NCBI RefSeq assembly: GCF_021172065.1
Contig: NZ_CP087880.1
Span: forward strand, 4,502,583-4,566,582
DNA from: Pseudocitrobacter corydidari
GTDB taxonomy: Bacteria; Pseudomonadota; Gammaproteobacteria; Enterobacterales; Enterobacteriaceae
Direction: 5' to 3'
Length of the DNA stretch: 64,000 nt
The notes under the pieces were generated by a model that saw only the letters and a list, made by a program, of their open reading frames with translations, was not told where the DNA came from and did no database searches. How positions within the stretch are numbered: position 1 is the first letter of the stretch; the number at the start of each line of letters is the position of its first letter. This document shows positions 1 through 8,348 of the stretch, piece after piece. A program made the position numbers and the translations under genes.

Positions 1-94
1 AGTCGCGTCGGCCCGCACTTAAGTCCAGCCGCTGTTGCTGAATCTGGCTCAGCAAATACGCCTTACGCGCCTCACGCTCCTTTCGGTTACTCAC
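1..94 (-). CDS. yqjK: YqjK family protein, 5' part only
   Basis: Only the first 31 codons lie in the window; the rest runs off the left edge. The visible residues are charged and close to E. coli YqjK, including SQIQQQRLDLSAGRR. I chose the GTG at 94-92 because it matches the E. coli start and overlaps the last codons and stop of yqjE by 8 nt, the usual arrangement for a translationally coupled last gene of yqjCDEK. In E. coli the protein is about 100 residues and of unknown function. The identity is well supported by sequence and position; no function can be inferred from this fragment. Confidence 0.8.
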   Translation of the reverse strand, partial: MSNRKEREARKAYLLSQIQQQRLDLSAGRRD

Positions 95-485
95 GATCGT
101 CCTCCAGCAGCGCCCGGTCGTTAGCCAGTTCGTGACGCGTGTGACGCAGCAGAGTTGAGCGTCGCACTTTACGTAACGTCCAAAGGCCGCCGATTAGCGC
201 CAGCACCAGCAAGGTGACAGTGGTGCCAATCATCACGTTCAGTCGATATTGCGGATCGACCGCCCAGATAATCAGTACCAGCAGGCTCATCAGACCGAAA
301 GCGGCAAACAGCAGGGTTAAGCCAACCAGCAGTAATAGCTGGAAGATGTTGGCTTTCTCTTCTTCCAGCTCCACCACCGCAAGGCGCACCCGCGTCTCAA
401 CCATCTGCACCAGTACGGTCACCAGACGTTGGCCGATGCCGAGGATGTTTTTTCCCGGCCCCTGAGTGTGTTGATAGTCCGCCAT
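87..485 (-). CDS. yqjE: YqjE inner-membrane protein
   Basis: This is a 132-residue protein of the YqjE family (phage_holin_3_6 type), close to E. coli YqjE in length and sequence. An amphipathic N-terminal part of about 45 residues is followed by two hydrophobic segments, roughly 48-75 and 84-103, and a charged tail of about 30 residues. It sits between yqjD and yqjK in one tightly packed minus-strand operon, 1 nt after the yqjD stop, and overlaps the yqjK start. In E. coli YqjE and YqjD are stationary-phase, sigma-S-linked membrane proteins; YqjE has no established biochemical activity. Nothing unusual is seen here. Confidence 0.92.
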   Translation of the reverse strand: MADYQHTQGPGKNILGIGQRLVTVLVQMVETRVRLAVVELEEEKANIFQLLLLVGLTLLFAAFGLMSLLVLIIWAVDPQYRLNVMIGTTVTLLVLALIGGLWTLRKVRRSTLLRHTRHELANDRALLEDDRE

Positions 486-486
486 A

Positions 487-792
487 TTAGCGACGCGTCA
501 GCAGCACGCCCAGTACCAGACCGACTGCCGCCCCGATACCCACGCCGGTCCATGGGTTTTCGCGTACATAACCGTCAGCACGCGCCGCGGCTTCGCGAGT
601 CTGTTTCGCCAGCGCATCGCTGGTTTCGCCCAGACGATGGCGGCTCTCTTTCAGCGCGCTTTCCGCTTTACTGCGCAGCTTACTTATCTCTTCTTTCGAC
701 TTATCAGAGGAGCTATTCAGTACTTCTTCCAGGGTGTCAGCCAGTGATTTCAGTTCCGCGCGCAGGTTATCTGCATTGGTATCTTTAGACAT
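487..792 (-). CDS. yqjD: YqjD, membrane-anchored ribosome-binding protein
   Basis: This 101-residue protein belongs to the DUF883 family (ElaB/YgaM/YqjD). It has a long charged helical N-terminal region (about 1-78) and a single C-terminal glycine-rich membrane segment (about 82-98) ending in RR. The E. coli paralogue is known to tether ribosomes to the inner membrane in stationary phase through this tail anchor; the same role is inferred from near identity. The ATG at 792 is preceded by CAGGAG at a good distance. It is the second gene of the yqjC-yqjD-yqjE-yqjK operon. Confidence 0.94.
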   Translation of the reverse strand: MSKDTNADNLRAELKSLADTLEEVLNSSSDKSKEEISKLRSKAESALKESRHRLGETSDALAKQTREAAARADGYVRENPWTGVGIGAAVGLVLGVLLTRR

Positions 793-821
793 GATGCTCT
801 CCTGTTTGAATGTCCATGTGC

Positions 822-1190
822 TTAGTACTGGCGAGACTCCAGTTCTTTAAGCTCGTGCTGAGATTCCGCGAGTTTGTGCTCACGTTTAGAAATTTTATCC
901 GCATCGCCTTTTTGCTTTGCTTCATGCAGGTCACGCTGACGTTCGGCGATCTCTTCTTTCTGCTCGGCAATTTTTTTCTGATGGTCAGCGCGTAACTTAC
1001 TGTCGGAACAGTTTGCTTTAACCTCGCTCAACGCTTTTTTCAGGCCATTAATGCGGTTTTGATTGTTATGCTTTTCGGCATAGCTGATCTCACGCTGGAT
1101 GTCCTGTTCTTTCTCCTGGCACAGCGTCGTTGCGCTTGCCCCGGCAGTGAGGGAAAGAAGTGCGATGGTCAGTGCGATGCGGTATTTCAT
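822..1190 (-). CDS. yqjC: YqjC, periplasmic DUF1090 protein
   Basis: This 122-residue protein has a signal peptide (about 1-20, cleaved near AGASA) followed by an almost wholly helical, charged region with long coiled-coil character (about 35-120) and two cysteines, near the mature N terminus and near residue 66. It matches E. coli YqjC in length and sequence. The reading frame stays open 10 codons further upstream, but the ATG at 1190 is the start that gives a proper signal peptide and the family length. It leads the yqjCDEK operon. The function is unknown; a periplasmic location is inferred from the signal peptide. Confidence 0.9.
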   Translation of the reverse strand: MKYRIALTIALLSLTAGASATTLCQEKEQDIQREISYAEKHNNQNRINGLKKALSEVKANCSDSKLRADHQKKIAEQKEEIAERQRDLHEAKQKGDADKISKREHKLAESQHELKELESRQY

Positions 1191-1324
1191 GTAAGAAACC
1201 TTCCATTGTGTTAAGTACATCAGGAATGTACGGGTTCCAGTAACGGGGGTAATAGATTACGCCCACTTACTTAAGCATAGTTAGAAAATTGGGAAATCAC
1301 CAAAGCCAGTGATTAGATACAGAA

Positions 1325-1708
1325 TTATCCAAAGCGATGCGGCGTGTCGCGCAACAGCGAAAGCCAGGTGGTGGCATCGCGATCGTCATCCTGCTGGGCG
1401 ATGATGTACTCGTGCGGCAGCGTGCTGTCGAGCACCTTTTTGGCCGCGGCGCTTTGCGCGCTGGACTCAAATTTAATGAGTAGCGCATCTTTTTGCGGCG
1501 TAATGCTTTTGAACTGAATGCCGTTAGCATCCAGGTGATGCCAGATGGAGAAGCCATCCGGCATGCTGGCGCCCTGATTGAGCGGGCGAATTGCCAGCGT
1601 GGACTCTTTCTGCTGTAACGCCGCGCACAGCCAGAGAATGGCGCAAAACAGCAGTAATGCGCCAAGGCTCAGGGTAAATCGACGTAGCGTGACCTGTTTC
1701 AGCCCCAT
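1325..1708 (-). CDS. mzrA: MzrA, modulator of EnvZ/OmpR
   Basis: This is a 127-residue bitopic inner-membrane protein with a short cytoplasmic N terminus, one membrane segment (about 10-31) and a periplasmic domain carrying the highly conserved block MPDGFSIWHHLDANGI. In E. coli, MzrA contacts the sensor kinase EnvZ and links the CpxA/CpxR envelope-stress pathway to OmpR. The frame is open 11 codons further upstream, but the ATG at 1708 gives the E. coli length and overlaps the yqjA stop by one base (TAATG), so it is probably translated by coupling to yqjA, with which it forms an operon. Confidence 0.92.
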   Translation of the reverse strand: MGLKQVTLRRFTLSLGALLLFCAILWLCAALQQKESTLAIRPLNQGASMPDGFSIWHHLDANGIQFKSITPQKDALLIKFESSAQSAAAKKVLDSTLPHEYIIAQQDDDRDATTWLSLLRDTPHRFG

Positions 1709-2373
1709 TATGAGCTCCGGTTGCCGTATTTTTTCTTCCACAGAACAACCAGCGACCCCACCAGGCCAATCACCAACAGGGCGACCGGCAACAGCATCAG
1801 ACAGGACATCAGCGCATCTTCATACTTCAGGAATACCGGCGTTTTGCCGAGCAGGTACCCCAGCGAGGTGAGGATAAGCACCCACAGCAGGCCGCTCATC
1901 CAGTTAAAGAACTGGAAGCGCGCATTGCTCAGGCCGGATATCCCGGCGATGGTTGGCAGCAGGGTACGCACGAAGGCGATGAAGCGGCCAATCAGCAATG
2001 CGGAGAGCCCGTGTTTATGGAACAGGTGATGCGCGCGCTGGTGATAGTGGGCCGGAAGATGTGAAAGCCAGTTCTGCACAATGCGCGTATTCCCCAGCCA
2101 TCGCCCCTGAATATAGCTGAGCCAGCAGCCAAGGCTTGCGGCGGTGGTCAGCAGAAGAATGGTTTGCGGGAAGCCCAGCGCGCCTTTGGCAATCAGTACG
2201 CCAATCAGCACCAGCAGGCTATCGCCCGGCAGGAAGGCAGCAGGTAACAGCCCGTTCTCAAGGAAAAGGATCATAAACAAGACGAAGTAGAGCATGCCAA
2301 TCATGGACGGATTCGACAGGGTTTCGAAATCCTGGCTCCATAACGCATTTAATAACTGGGATAATAGTTCCAT
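1708..2373 (-). CDS. yqjA: YqjA, DedA-family membrane protein
   Basis: This 221-residue multi-spanning inner-membrane protein of the DedA family matches E. coli YqjA over its whole length. The residues known to be essential in YqjA are all present: Glu39 and Asp51 in the LENGLLPAAFLPGD block, and Arg130 and Arg136 in GRFIAFVR. DedA proteins support the proton motive force, alkaline and drug tolerance, and probably undecaprenyl-phosphate or lipid flipping; for YqjA itself the transported substrate is not settled. It is the first gene of yqjA-mzrA, which in E. coli is CpxR-regulated. Confidence 0.95.
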   Translation of the reverse strand: MELLSQLLNALWSQDFETLSNPSMIGMLYFVLFMILFLENGLLPAAFLPGDSLLVLIGVLIAKGALGFPQTILLLTTAASLGCWLSYIQGRWLGNTRIVQNWLSHLPAHYHQRAHHLFHKHGLSALLIGRFIAFVRTLLPTIAGISGLSNARFQFFNWMSGLLWVLILTSLGYLLGKTPVFLKYEDALMSCLMLLPVALLVIGLVGSLVVLWKKKYGNRSS

Positions 2374-2650
2374 TCACGATTCCTGGTACAACGATTAACG
2401 TAACGCCTGAACGAACTGCGACATTGTTTATATTTTAATCGGTCGCGGTAAACACATCCGTGTTAATGGCGAAGTAAGCAATAGCTAACTCACAGAACGA
2501 CAAAATGCATCTAATTGTAACAAACACCTGAGTTTTGCGTCACAGATTTTGCAGTTTGTTGAGGTTTGATTTTGCGGGTTGCGTGGGTGAGAGGCGAGGG
2601 TATTTACAAAGGCTGACACTATATATGTTTTGCTTACCCACAATAAACGT
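2374..2650. other. Non-coding region between yqjA and exuR
   Basis: About 320 bases lie between the yqjA start and the exuR stop. This part must hold the minus-strand promoter of yqjA-mzrA. I see no gene. A short inverted repeat, AACAC with GTGTT spaced by ATCC, lies near 2451-2466. I could not find a convincing CpxR box (GTAAA-N5-GTAAA), although CpxR control is established for E. coli yqjA. Confidence 0.5.
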
Positions 2651-2674
2651 CAGGCCAGTCTGAAGACTGGCCTG
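2651..2674 (-). terminator. Probable exuR terminator hairpin
   Basis: A perfect 10-bp inverted repeat, CAGGCCAGTC and GACTGGCCTG around a TGAA loop, lies 18 bases past the exuR stop. On the minus strand it is followed by ACGTTTATTG, a weak T-rich tail, so termination is likely but may be inefficient. Confidence 0.65.
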
Positions 2675-2691
2675 AGAAGGGATTCGGGGAA

Positions 2692-3468
2692 TTATTTGAT
2701 GCCGTTGGCGGCGGTGTCGAGATGCACGACCGGGTTCTCAGCGAACAGGTAGCGGTCGGCATTAAATTCGAAGTCATCGCTGGTTTCGTTGAACAGCATC
2801 AGCTTGGTGTTTTCCAGATGCTGCCACATCGCCAGTTTGGCGGCGTGCGGGTCTTTGCGAATCAGCGCTTTCAGAATTTGGTCGTGGTCATCACACCAGT
2901 TATCGACCGTACGCGCATCAATATGCTCATGCAGTTTTTTCCAGTACGGGTTATGGCTGCGCTGGGTCCACATTTTCTCGACGATGGCGGCAAGGGCGGT
3001 ATTCTGCGTGGCCAGCGCGACCTGAATGTGGAATTGCAAATCCCACTCGGAGTCGCGGAAACACTTCTCGTTGCGCGCTTTGTCCTGGATCTCCATTAGC
3101 TTCATGATGTCCTGCTTGGTCACCTGCGTAGCGGCAAACTCAGCAATATTACTTTCAATGAGCTGGCGAGCCTGGAGCAGCTCAAACGGGCCGTAATTGG
3201 CGAATTCCATGGATTCGTCAGGCACCTGCTGATGGCGTGGCGTATTGGAGATAACATGAATGCCGGAACCTTTACGCACTTCAACGTAGCCTTCGACTTC
3301 CAGCATGATTATGGCTTCACGAACCACCGTACGGCTCACGCATTTTTCGTCAGCAATAAAGCGCTCGGCAGGCAGCTTGTCGCCCACGAGATAAACGCCT
3401 TGCTCAATGCGCTCTTTCAGCTCAGCGGCAAGTTGCTGATATAAACGACGTGCGTCAGTGATTTCCAT
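2692..3468 (-). CDS. exuR: ExuR, hexuronate-operon repressor (GntR family)
   Basis: This 258-residue regulator has an N-terminal winged helix-turn-helix of the GntR type (about 8-75, with KLPAERFIADEKCVSRTVVR) and an FCD ligand-binding domain (about 95-225). Length and sequence match E. coli ExuR, which represses exuT, uxaCA and uxuAB and is released by galacturonate or fructuronate. It lies downstream of exuT on the same strand but behind a strong terminator, so it is probably transcribed mainly from its own promoter in the 75 bases upstream. The start has a good GGAGAATAT ribosome binding site. Confidence 0.96.
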   Translation of the reverse strand: MEITDARRLYQQLAAELKERIEQGVYLVGDKLPAERFIADEKCVSRTVVREAIIMLEVEGYVEVRKGSGIHVISNTPRHQQVPDESMEFANYGPFELLQARQLIESNIAEFAATQVTKQDIMKLMEIQDKARNEKCFRDSEWDLQFHIQVALATQNTALAAIVEKMWTQRSHNPYWKKLHEHIDARTVDNWCDDHDQILKALIRKDPHAAKLAMWQHLENTKLMLFNETSDDFEFNADRYLFAENPVVHLDTAANGIK

Positions 3469-3543
3469 ATTCTCTCCAGGCAGGGTACGGCAGATTAGAT
3501 TTGTTATACCACTTTTACGAGGATCTAACCATAACGCCGCATG

Positions 3544-3571
3544 AAAAAAGCCGCCAGAGGAGGCGGCTTTT
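3544..3571 (-). terminator. Intrinsic terminator of exuT
   Basis: On the minus strand, AAGCCGCC and GGCGGCTT form an 8-bp stem around a 6-base loop, followed by a run of six T. It separates exuT from exuR. Confidence 0.88.
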
Positions 3572-3594
3572 GATACATGTTTAACACGCTCAAA

Positions 3595-4890
3595 CTAGCT
3601 TTGCGTCGCCGGTTGATGCGTTTCTTGCTCAACCTCATCAGCCGGTTTATTTTTCAATACCGTCCAGATAACCAGCGCACCCAGCAGGTCAAATACCGCC
3701 AGTACCGCGAACAGCGGGCTGAAGCCGATGGTATCAGCCAGCGCACCGACAACCAGTGCGAACAGGGTACTTGCCAGCCAGGCGGACATCCCGGTCAGGC
3801 CGTTAGCCGTGGCCACTTCGTTGCGACCGAATACGTCAGAAGAGAGCGTAATCAGCGCGCCAGACAGCGCCTGGTGAGCAAAGCCACCGATACACAGCAG
3901 GCCGATTGCAACATACGGGCTGGTGAACAGACCAATCATACCCGGGCCAATCATCAGCAGGGCGCCCATGGTGACAACCATTTTACGGGAAACGATCAGG
4001 TTCACGCCAAACCAACGCTGGAACAGCGGCGGCAGGTAACCCCCCACGATACAACCCAGGTCAGCAAACAGCATTGGCATCCAGGCGAACATGGCGATTT
4101 CTTTCAGGTTAAAGCCATAGACTTTAAACATGAACAGTGGGATCCAGGCGTTGAAAGTACCCCAGGCCGGTTCTGCCAGGAAGCGCGGCAGGGCAATACC
4201 CCAGAACTGGCGGTTACGCAGGATCTGACCAACAGACATTTTCTTCGCGGTGCTAACCTGGTGCTGTGCTTCCTGGCCGTTAATGATGTAGTCGCGTTCT
4301 TCGTCAGTCAGTTTTTTCTGGTCACGCGGGTGTTTGTAGAAGATAAGCCAGGCCATTGCCCAGGCGAAGCTCAGCACACCGGAGATAATAAATGCCATCT
4401 GCCAGCTGTGCATAACGATGGCCCATACCACCAACGGAGGCGCAATCATCGCACCGATTGAAGAACCGACGTTGAAGTAACCGACCGCGATAGAACGCTC
4501 TTTTGCCGGGAACCATTCGGAGCTCGCTTTCAGACCAGCCGGGATCATCGCAGCTTCTGCCGCACCGACCGCACCACGTGCCAGCGCCAGGCCACCCCAG
4601 CTGCCTGCTAATGCGGTTGCGCCGCAGAAGACAGCCCACGCAACGGCGAAGAAGGCGTAACCAATTTTGGTGCCGAGAATATCCAGCACATAACCGGCAA
4701 CAGGCTGCATCACCGTGTAGGCCGCGGAGTAAGCGGCAATGATATAGGAGTATTGCTGTGTAGAAATGTGCAGCTCTTCCATCAGGGTAGGAGCAGCAGC
4801 TGCAACGGTATTACGCGTCAGGTAGCCCAGCACGGTGCCCAGCGTCACCAGTGCGATCATGTACCAACGTAATCCTTTAATTTTACGCAT
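3595..4890 (-). CDS. exuT: ExuT, hexuronate transporter (MFS)
   Basis: This 431-residue major facilitator protein of the anion:cation symporter family has 12 predicted membrane segments and begins MRKIKGLRWYMIALVTLG. It is nearly identical in register to E. coli ExuT and imports galacturonate and glucuronate with protons across the inner membrane. The divergent neighbour uxaCA catabolises the imported sugar acids, so one intergenic region controls both uptake and breakdown. Candidate CRP and ExuR sites lie about 215-250 bases upstream of the start, implying a 5' leader of more than 150 bases. Confidence 0.96.
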   Translation of the reverse strand: MRKIKGLRWYMIALVTLGTVLGYLTRNTVAAAAPTLMEELHISTQQYSYIIAAYSAAYTVMQPVAGYVLDILGTKIGYAFFAVAWAVFCGATALAGSWGGLALARGAVGAAEAAMIPAGLKASSEWFPAKERSIAVGYFNVGSSIGAMIAPPLVVWAIVMHSWQMAFIISGVLSFAWAMAWLIFYKHPRDQKKLTDEERDYIINGQEAQHQVSTAKKMSVGQILRNRQFWGIALPRFLAEPAWGTFNAWIPLFMFKVYGFNLKEIAMFAWMPMLFADLGCIVGGYLPPLFQRWFGVNLIVSRKMVVTMGALLMIGPGMIGLFTSPYVAIGLLCIGGFAHQALSGALITLSSDVFGRNEVATANGLTGMSAWLASTLFALVVGALADTIGFSPLFAVLAVFDLLGALVIWTVLKNKPADEVEQETHQPATQS

Positions 4891-4971
4891 GTAAACCTCA
4901 TCGTGTCGTTATTCCGCATCTTCATACGGTCTTCATCCAGTACTACGGGAGGATGTCTCAATCGAGGGGCT

Positions 4972-4989
4972 TACCGGGAGAACCCGGTA
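4972..4989 (-). other. Hairpin in the presumed exuT leader
   Basis: TACCGGG and CCCGGTA form a perfect 7-bp inverted repeat around a 4-base loop, about 80 bases upstream of the exuT start. No T run follows on either strand, so it does not look like a terminator. It could stabilise the exuT leader RNA or influence translation; this is inference. Confidence 0.45.
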
Positions 4990-5103
4990 CGACCCGAACC
5001 TTGCCTTCGTACTTGTGCTTAATTCGGTATCCGTACCGTTAAGTCAGTTGTATCTTTCACCAACAATGCATTCCGTCGGCTTATGTTTGACGGGGTGCAC
5101 AAT

Positions 5104-5120
5104 AACTTGTCATACAACTT
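5104..5120. promoter_or_regulatory. Candidate ExuR operator for exuT
   Basis: AACTTGTCATACAACTT is an inverted repeat (6 of 7 arm positions) resembling the ExuR/UxuR operator, whose centre is a TTGGTATACCAA-like palindrome. It lies next to the CRP-like site at 5126, between it and the exuT gene, the place expected for a repressor acting on exuT. Confidence 0.55.
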
Positions 5121-5125
5121 TAAAA

Positions 5126-5141
5126 GGTGAATGCTGTCACA
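5126..5141. promoter_or_regulatory. CRP site, exuT side
   Basis: GGTGA-ATGCTG-TCACA matches the CRP consensus TGTGA-N6-TCACA at 8 of 10 conserved positions. It lies 6 bases from the candidate ExuR operator, consistent with the known cAMP-CRP activation of hexuronate genes. Confidence 0.65.
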
Positions 5142-5247
5142 AAAGAGGTATTTTACGTGTGGGTATAGGTGGTAGGGCTTGAAGCCAGTCGTGGCGCGGC
5201 CTGCGTCGCTTTTTTTAGTTTTTTAATGTCATTTTTTGTCAATTTTT

Positions 5248-5263
5248 ATTGATCTAACTCACG
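5248..5263. promoter_or_regulatory. CRP site, uxaC side
   Basis: ATTGA-TCTAAC-TCACG matches the CRP consensus at 7 of 10 conserved positions. Its centre is about 95 bases from the uxaC start codon, a distance that allows a class I or class II activated promoter. Confidence 0.5.
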
Positions 5264-5283
5264 AAAAAATCTTCGGCTTGGCG

Positions 5284-5302
5284 AAATTGGTGTGATAACT
5301 TT
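5284..5302. promoter_or_regulatory. Candidate ExuR operator for uxaCA
   Basis: The left half AAATTGGT is identical to the half-site of the ExuR/UxuR operator and the right half ends AACTTT. It lies between the CRP-like site and the uxaC start, overlapping the likely promoter. Confidence 0.55.
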
Positions 5303-5350
5303 GTCAGCATTACAGATAAACATCTGACCACTCGTGAGAGGAAGACGATA

Positions 5351-6763
5351 ATGACCCCGTTTATGACTGAAGATTTTCTGTTAGATACCGAATTTGCCCG
5401 CCGTCTGTACCACGACTACGCAAAAGATCAGCCGATTTTTGACTATCATTGCCACCTGCCGCCGCAGCAGATTGCAGAAAACTATCGTTTTAACAACCTG
5501 TATGACATCTGGTTGAAAGGTGATCACTACAAATGGCGCGCTATGCGTACCAACGGTGTCGCAGAGCGCCTGTGCACCGGCGATGCGTCTGACCGCGAAA
5601 AATTTGATGCGTGGGCGGCGACCGTGCCACACACCATTGGCAACCCGTTATACCACTGGACGCACCTCGAACTGCGCCGTCCGTTTGGCATCACCGGCAA
5701 GCTGCTTTCCCCGTCTACCGCTGACGAAATCTGGAACGAATGCAACGAACTGCTGGCGCAGGACAAATTCTCCGCGCGTGGCATCATGCAGCAGATGAAC
5801 GTGAAAATGGTCGGCACCACCGATGACCCGATCGACTCGCTGGAACACCACGCGACCGTAGCCAAAGACAGCACCTTCTCCATCAAAGTGCTGCCGAGCT
5901 GGCGCCCGGATAAAGCGTTCAACATTGAGCAGGCCACCTTTAACGACTACATGGCGAAACTGGGTGAAGTGTCTGACACCGATATCCGTCGTTTCACCGA
6001 CCTGCAAACCGCGCTGACCAAACGTCTGGACCACTTCGCCGCCCACGGCTGTAAAGTGTCTGACCACGCGCTGGACGTGGTGATGTTTGCCGAAGCGAGC
6101 GAAGCCGAGCTGGATAGCATCCTGGCGCGTCGTCTGGCGGGTGAAAGCCTGAGCGAGCACGAAGTGGCACAGTTCAAAACCGCGGTACTGGTCTTCCTTG
6201 GCGCAGAATACGCCCGTCGCGAATGGGTACAGCAGTACCACATTGGCGCGCTGCGTAATAACAACCTGCGTCAGTTCAAACTGCTGGGCGCGGACGTTGG
6301 TTTCGACTCCATCAACGACCGTCCGATGGCGGAAGAGCTTTCCAAACTGCTGAGCAAACAGAACGAACAGAATCTGCTGCCGAAAACCATCCTGTACTGT
6401 CTGAACCCGCGCGACAACGAAGTGCTGGGCACCATGATCGGTAACTTCCAGGGCGAAGGGATGCCGGGCAAAATGCAGTTCGGTTCCGGCTGGTGGTTCA
6501 ACGACCAGAAAGATGGCATGGAACGTCAGATGACTCAGCTCGCACAGCTGGGCCTGCTGAGCCGTTTCGTCGGCATGCTGACCGACAGCCGCAGCTTCCT
6601 GTCTTATACCCGTCATGAATACTTCCGTCGCATCCTGTGCCAGATGATTGGCCGCTGGGTTGCTGCGGGCGAAGCGCCGGCGGATATCAACCTGCTGGGC
6701 GAGATGGTGAAAAACATTTGCTTTAACAATGCGCGTGACTACTTCGCCATTGAACTGAACTAA
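5351..6763 (+). CDS. uxaC: UxaC, uronate isomerase
   Basis: This 470-residue enzyme of the amidohydrolase-like uronate isomerase family converts D-glucuronate to D-fructuronate and D-galacturonate to D-tagaturonate in the cytoplasm. The metal-binding HxH motif is at His33-Cys-His35 in IFDYHCHLPP. Length, start (MTPFMTEDF) and sequence follow E. coli UxaC closely. A clear AGAGGAAG ribosome binding site precedes the ATG. It is the first gene of uxaCA, 14 bases before uxaA and divergent from exuT. Confidence 0.97.
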   Translation: MTPFMTEDFLLDTEFARRLYHDYAKDQPIFDYHCHLPPQQIAENYRFNNLYDIWLKGDHYKWRAMRTNGVAERLCTGDASDREKFDAWAATVPHTIGNPLYHWTHLELRRPFGITGKLLSPSTADEIWNECNELLAQDKFSARGIMQQMNVKMVGTTDDPIDSLEHHATVAKDSTFSIKVLPSWRPDKAFNIEQATFNDYMAKLGEVSDTDIRRFTDLQTALTKRLDHFAAHGCKVSDHALDVVMFAEASEAELDSILARRLAGESLSEHEVAQFKTAVLVFLGAEYARREWVQQYHIGALRNNNLRQFKLLGADVGFDSINDRPMAEELSKLLSKQNEQNLLPKTILYCLNPRDNEVLGTMIGNFQGEGMPGKMQFGSGWWFNDQKDGMERQMTQLAQLGLLSRFVGMLTDSRSFLSYTRHEYFRRILCQMIGRWVAAGEAPADINLLGEMVKNICFNNARDYFAIELN

Positions 6764-6777
6764 GGTCTGGGGTTGAT

Positions 6778-8265
6778 ATGCAATACATCAAGATCCATGC
6801 GCTGGATAACGTTGCGGTAGCATTAGCGGATTTGGCTGAAGGCACGGAAGTCACGGTCGACAACCAGACGGTAACGCTCCGTCAGGCGGTAGCGCGTGGG
6901 CATAAATTCACATTGTGCCCTATCGCCAAAGGTGAAAACGTCATTAAGTATGGTTTACCGATTGGCCATGCGCTGGTGGATATTGCTGCGGGTGAACATA
7001 TTCACTCGCACAATACGCGTACCAATCTGAGCGATCTGGATACGTATAGCTATCAACCCGAATTCCAGCCTGAAGCGGCGCAACCGGCAGATCGCGATAT
7101 CAACATTTATCGTCGCGCTAACGGTGACGTTGGGGTGCGTAACGAAATCTGGATCCTGCCGACCGTGGGCTGTGTTAACGGCATCGCGCGTCAGATCCAG
7201 ACTCGTTTCCTGAAAGAGACCAATGACGCCGAAGGTACCGACGGCGTGCATCTCTTTAGCCACACTTACGGCTGCTCTCAGCTGGGCGACGACCATATTA
7301 ATACCCGTACCATGCTGCAAAACATGGTGCGTCACCCTAACGCGGGTGCGGTGCTGGTGATTGGTCTTGGCTGTGAAAACAACCAGGTTGATGCCTTCCG
7401 CGAAACGCTGGGTGATTTTGATGCCGACCGCGTTCACTTTATGATTTGCCAACACCAGGACGATGAAGTAGAAGCGGGGATTGAGCATCTCCATCAGCTG
7501 TACAACGTGATGCGTAACGACAAACGCGTACCGGGCAAGCTGAGCGAGCTGAAGTTCGGCCTCGAGTGCGGCGGTTCCGACGGACTCTCCGGGATCACCG
7601 CCAACCCAATGCTGGGTCGCTTCTCCGACTACGTGATTGCCAACGGCGGCACCACCGTGCTGACCGAAGTGCCGGAAATGTTTGGCGCGGAACAGCTCCT
7701 GATGAGCCACTGCCGTGACGAAGCCACGTTTGAGAAACTGGTCACCATGGTCAATGACTTCAAGCAGTACTTCATTGCCCATGATCAGCCTATCTACGAG
7801 AATCCATCACCGGGTAACAAAGCCGGTGGCATCACCACGCTGGAAGATAAATCGCTGGGTTGTACGCAAAAAGCGGGCTCCAGTAAGGTGGTGGACGTAC
7901 TGCGCTACGGCGAACGTTTGAAAACGCCGGGTCTGAACCTGTTGAGCGCGCCGGGTAACGATGCGGTTGCCACCAGCGCGCTGGCGGGCGCGGGCTGTCA
8001 CATGGTGCTGTTCAGCACCGGTCGCGGCACGCCGTACGGCGGTTTTGTGCCAACGGTGAAAATCGCCACCAACAGTGAACTGGCAGCGAAGAAAAAACAC
8101 TGGATCGACTTCGACGCGGGCCAGCTGATTCACGGCAAAGCAATGCCGCAGTTGCTGAACGAGTTTGTGGATGCGATTGTCGATTTTGCCAACGGCAAAG
8201 AGACCTGCAACGAACGCAATGATTTCCGCGAACTGGCGATCTTTAAGAGCGGCGTCACATTGTAA
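6778..8265 (+). CDS. uxaA: UxaA, altronate dehydratase
   Basis: This 495-residue protein of the UxaA family dehydrates D-altronate to 2-keto-3-deoxygluconate, the step after tagaturonate reduction in galacturonate breakdown. A small N-terminal SAF domain (about 10-90) is followed by the catalytic domain, with conserved blocks such as HTYGCSQLG, GLGCENNQ, LECGGSDGLSG and GCTQKAGSSK. Its cysteines fit the iron-dependent enzyme of the family. It is the second and last gene of the operon; uxaB is not in the window, as in E. coli where it lies elsewhere. Confidence 0.97.
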   Translation: MQYIKIHALDNVAVALADLAEGTEVTVDNQTVTLRQAVARGHKFTLCPIAKGENVIKYGLPIGHALVDIAAGEHIHSHNTRTNLSDLDTYSYQPEFQPEAAQPADRDINIYRRANGDVGVRNEIWILPTVGCVNGIARQIQTRFLKETNDAEGTDGVHLFSHTYGCSQLGDDHINTRTMLQNMVRHPNAGAVLVIGLGCENNQVDAFRETLGDFDADRVHFMICQHQDDEVEAGIEHLHQLYNVMRNDKRVPGKLSELKFGLECGGSDGLSGITANPMLGRFSDYVIANGGTTVLTEVPEMFGAEQLLMSHCRDEATFEKLVTMVNDFKQYFIAHDQPIYENPSPGNKAGGITTLEDKSLGCTQKAGSSKVVDVLRYGERLKTPGLNLLSAPGNDAVATSALAGAGCHMVLFSTGRGTPYGGFVPTVKIATNSELAAKKKHWIDFDAGQLIHGKAMPQLLNEFVDAIVDFANGKETCNERNDFRELAIFKSGVTL

Positions 8266-8288
8266 TAAAAATGTGATCTGATACGATA

Positions 8289-8324
8289 AAACGGCGTTTC
8301 ACTTCCTGAAACGCCGTTTTTTTT
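8289..8324 (+). terminator. Intrinsic terminator of uxaCA
   Basis: A 12-bp perfect stem, AAACGGCGTTTC and GAAACGCCGTTT around a 7-base loop, runs into eight T residues 24 bases past the uxaA stop. Confidence 0.93.
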
Positions 8325-8348
8325 ATGGTGTTCAATAAGGACTTCTCC

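Noticed and set aside
3577..4461. 294-residue plus-strand frame within exuT
   Set aside because: Antisense shadow of exuT; low-complexity Gln/Arg/His-rich translation.
5648..6616. 322-residue antisense frame inside uxaC
   Set aside because: A shadow of the strongly conserved uxaC coding frame; no start signal or protein-like hydrophobic pattern.
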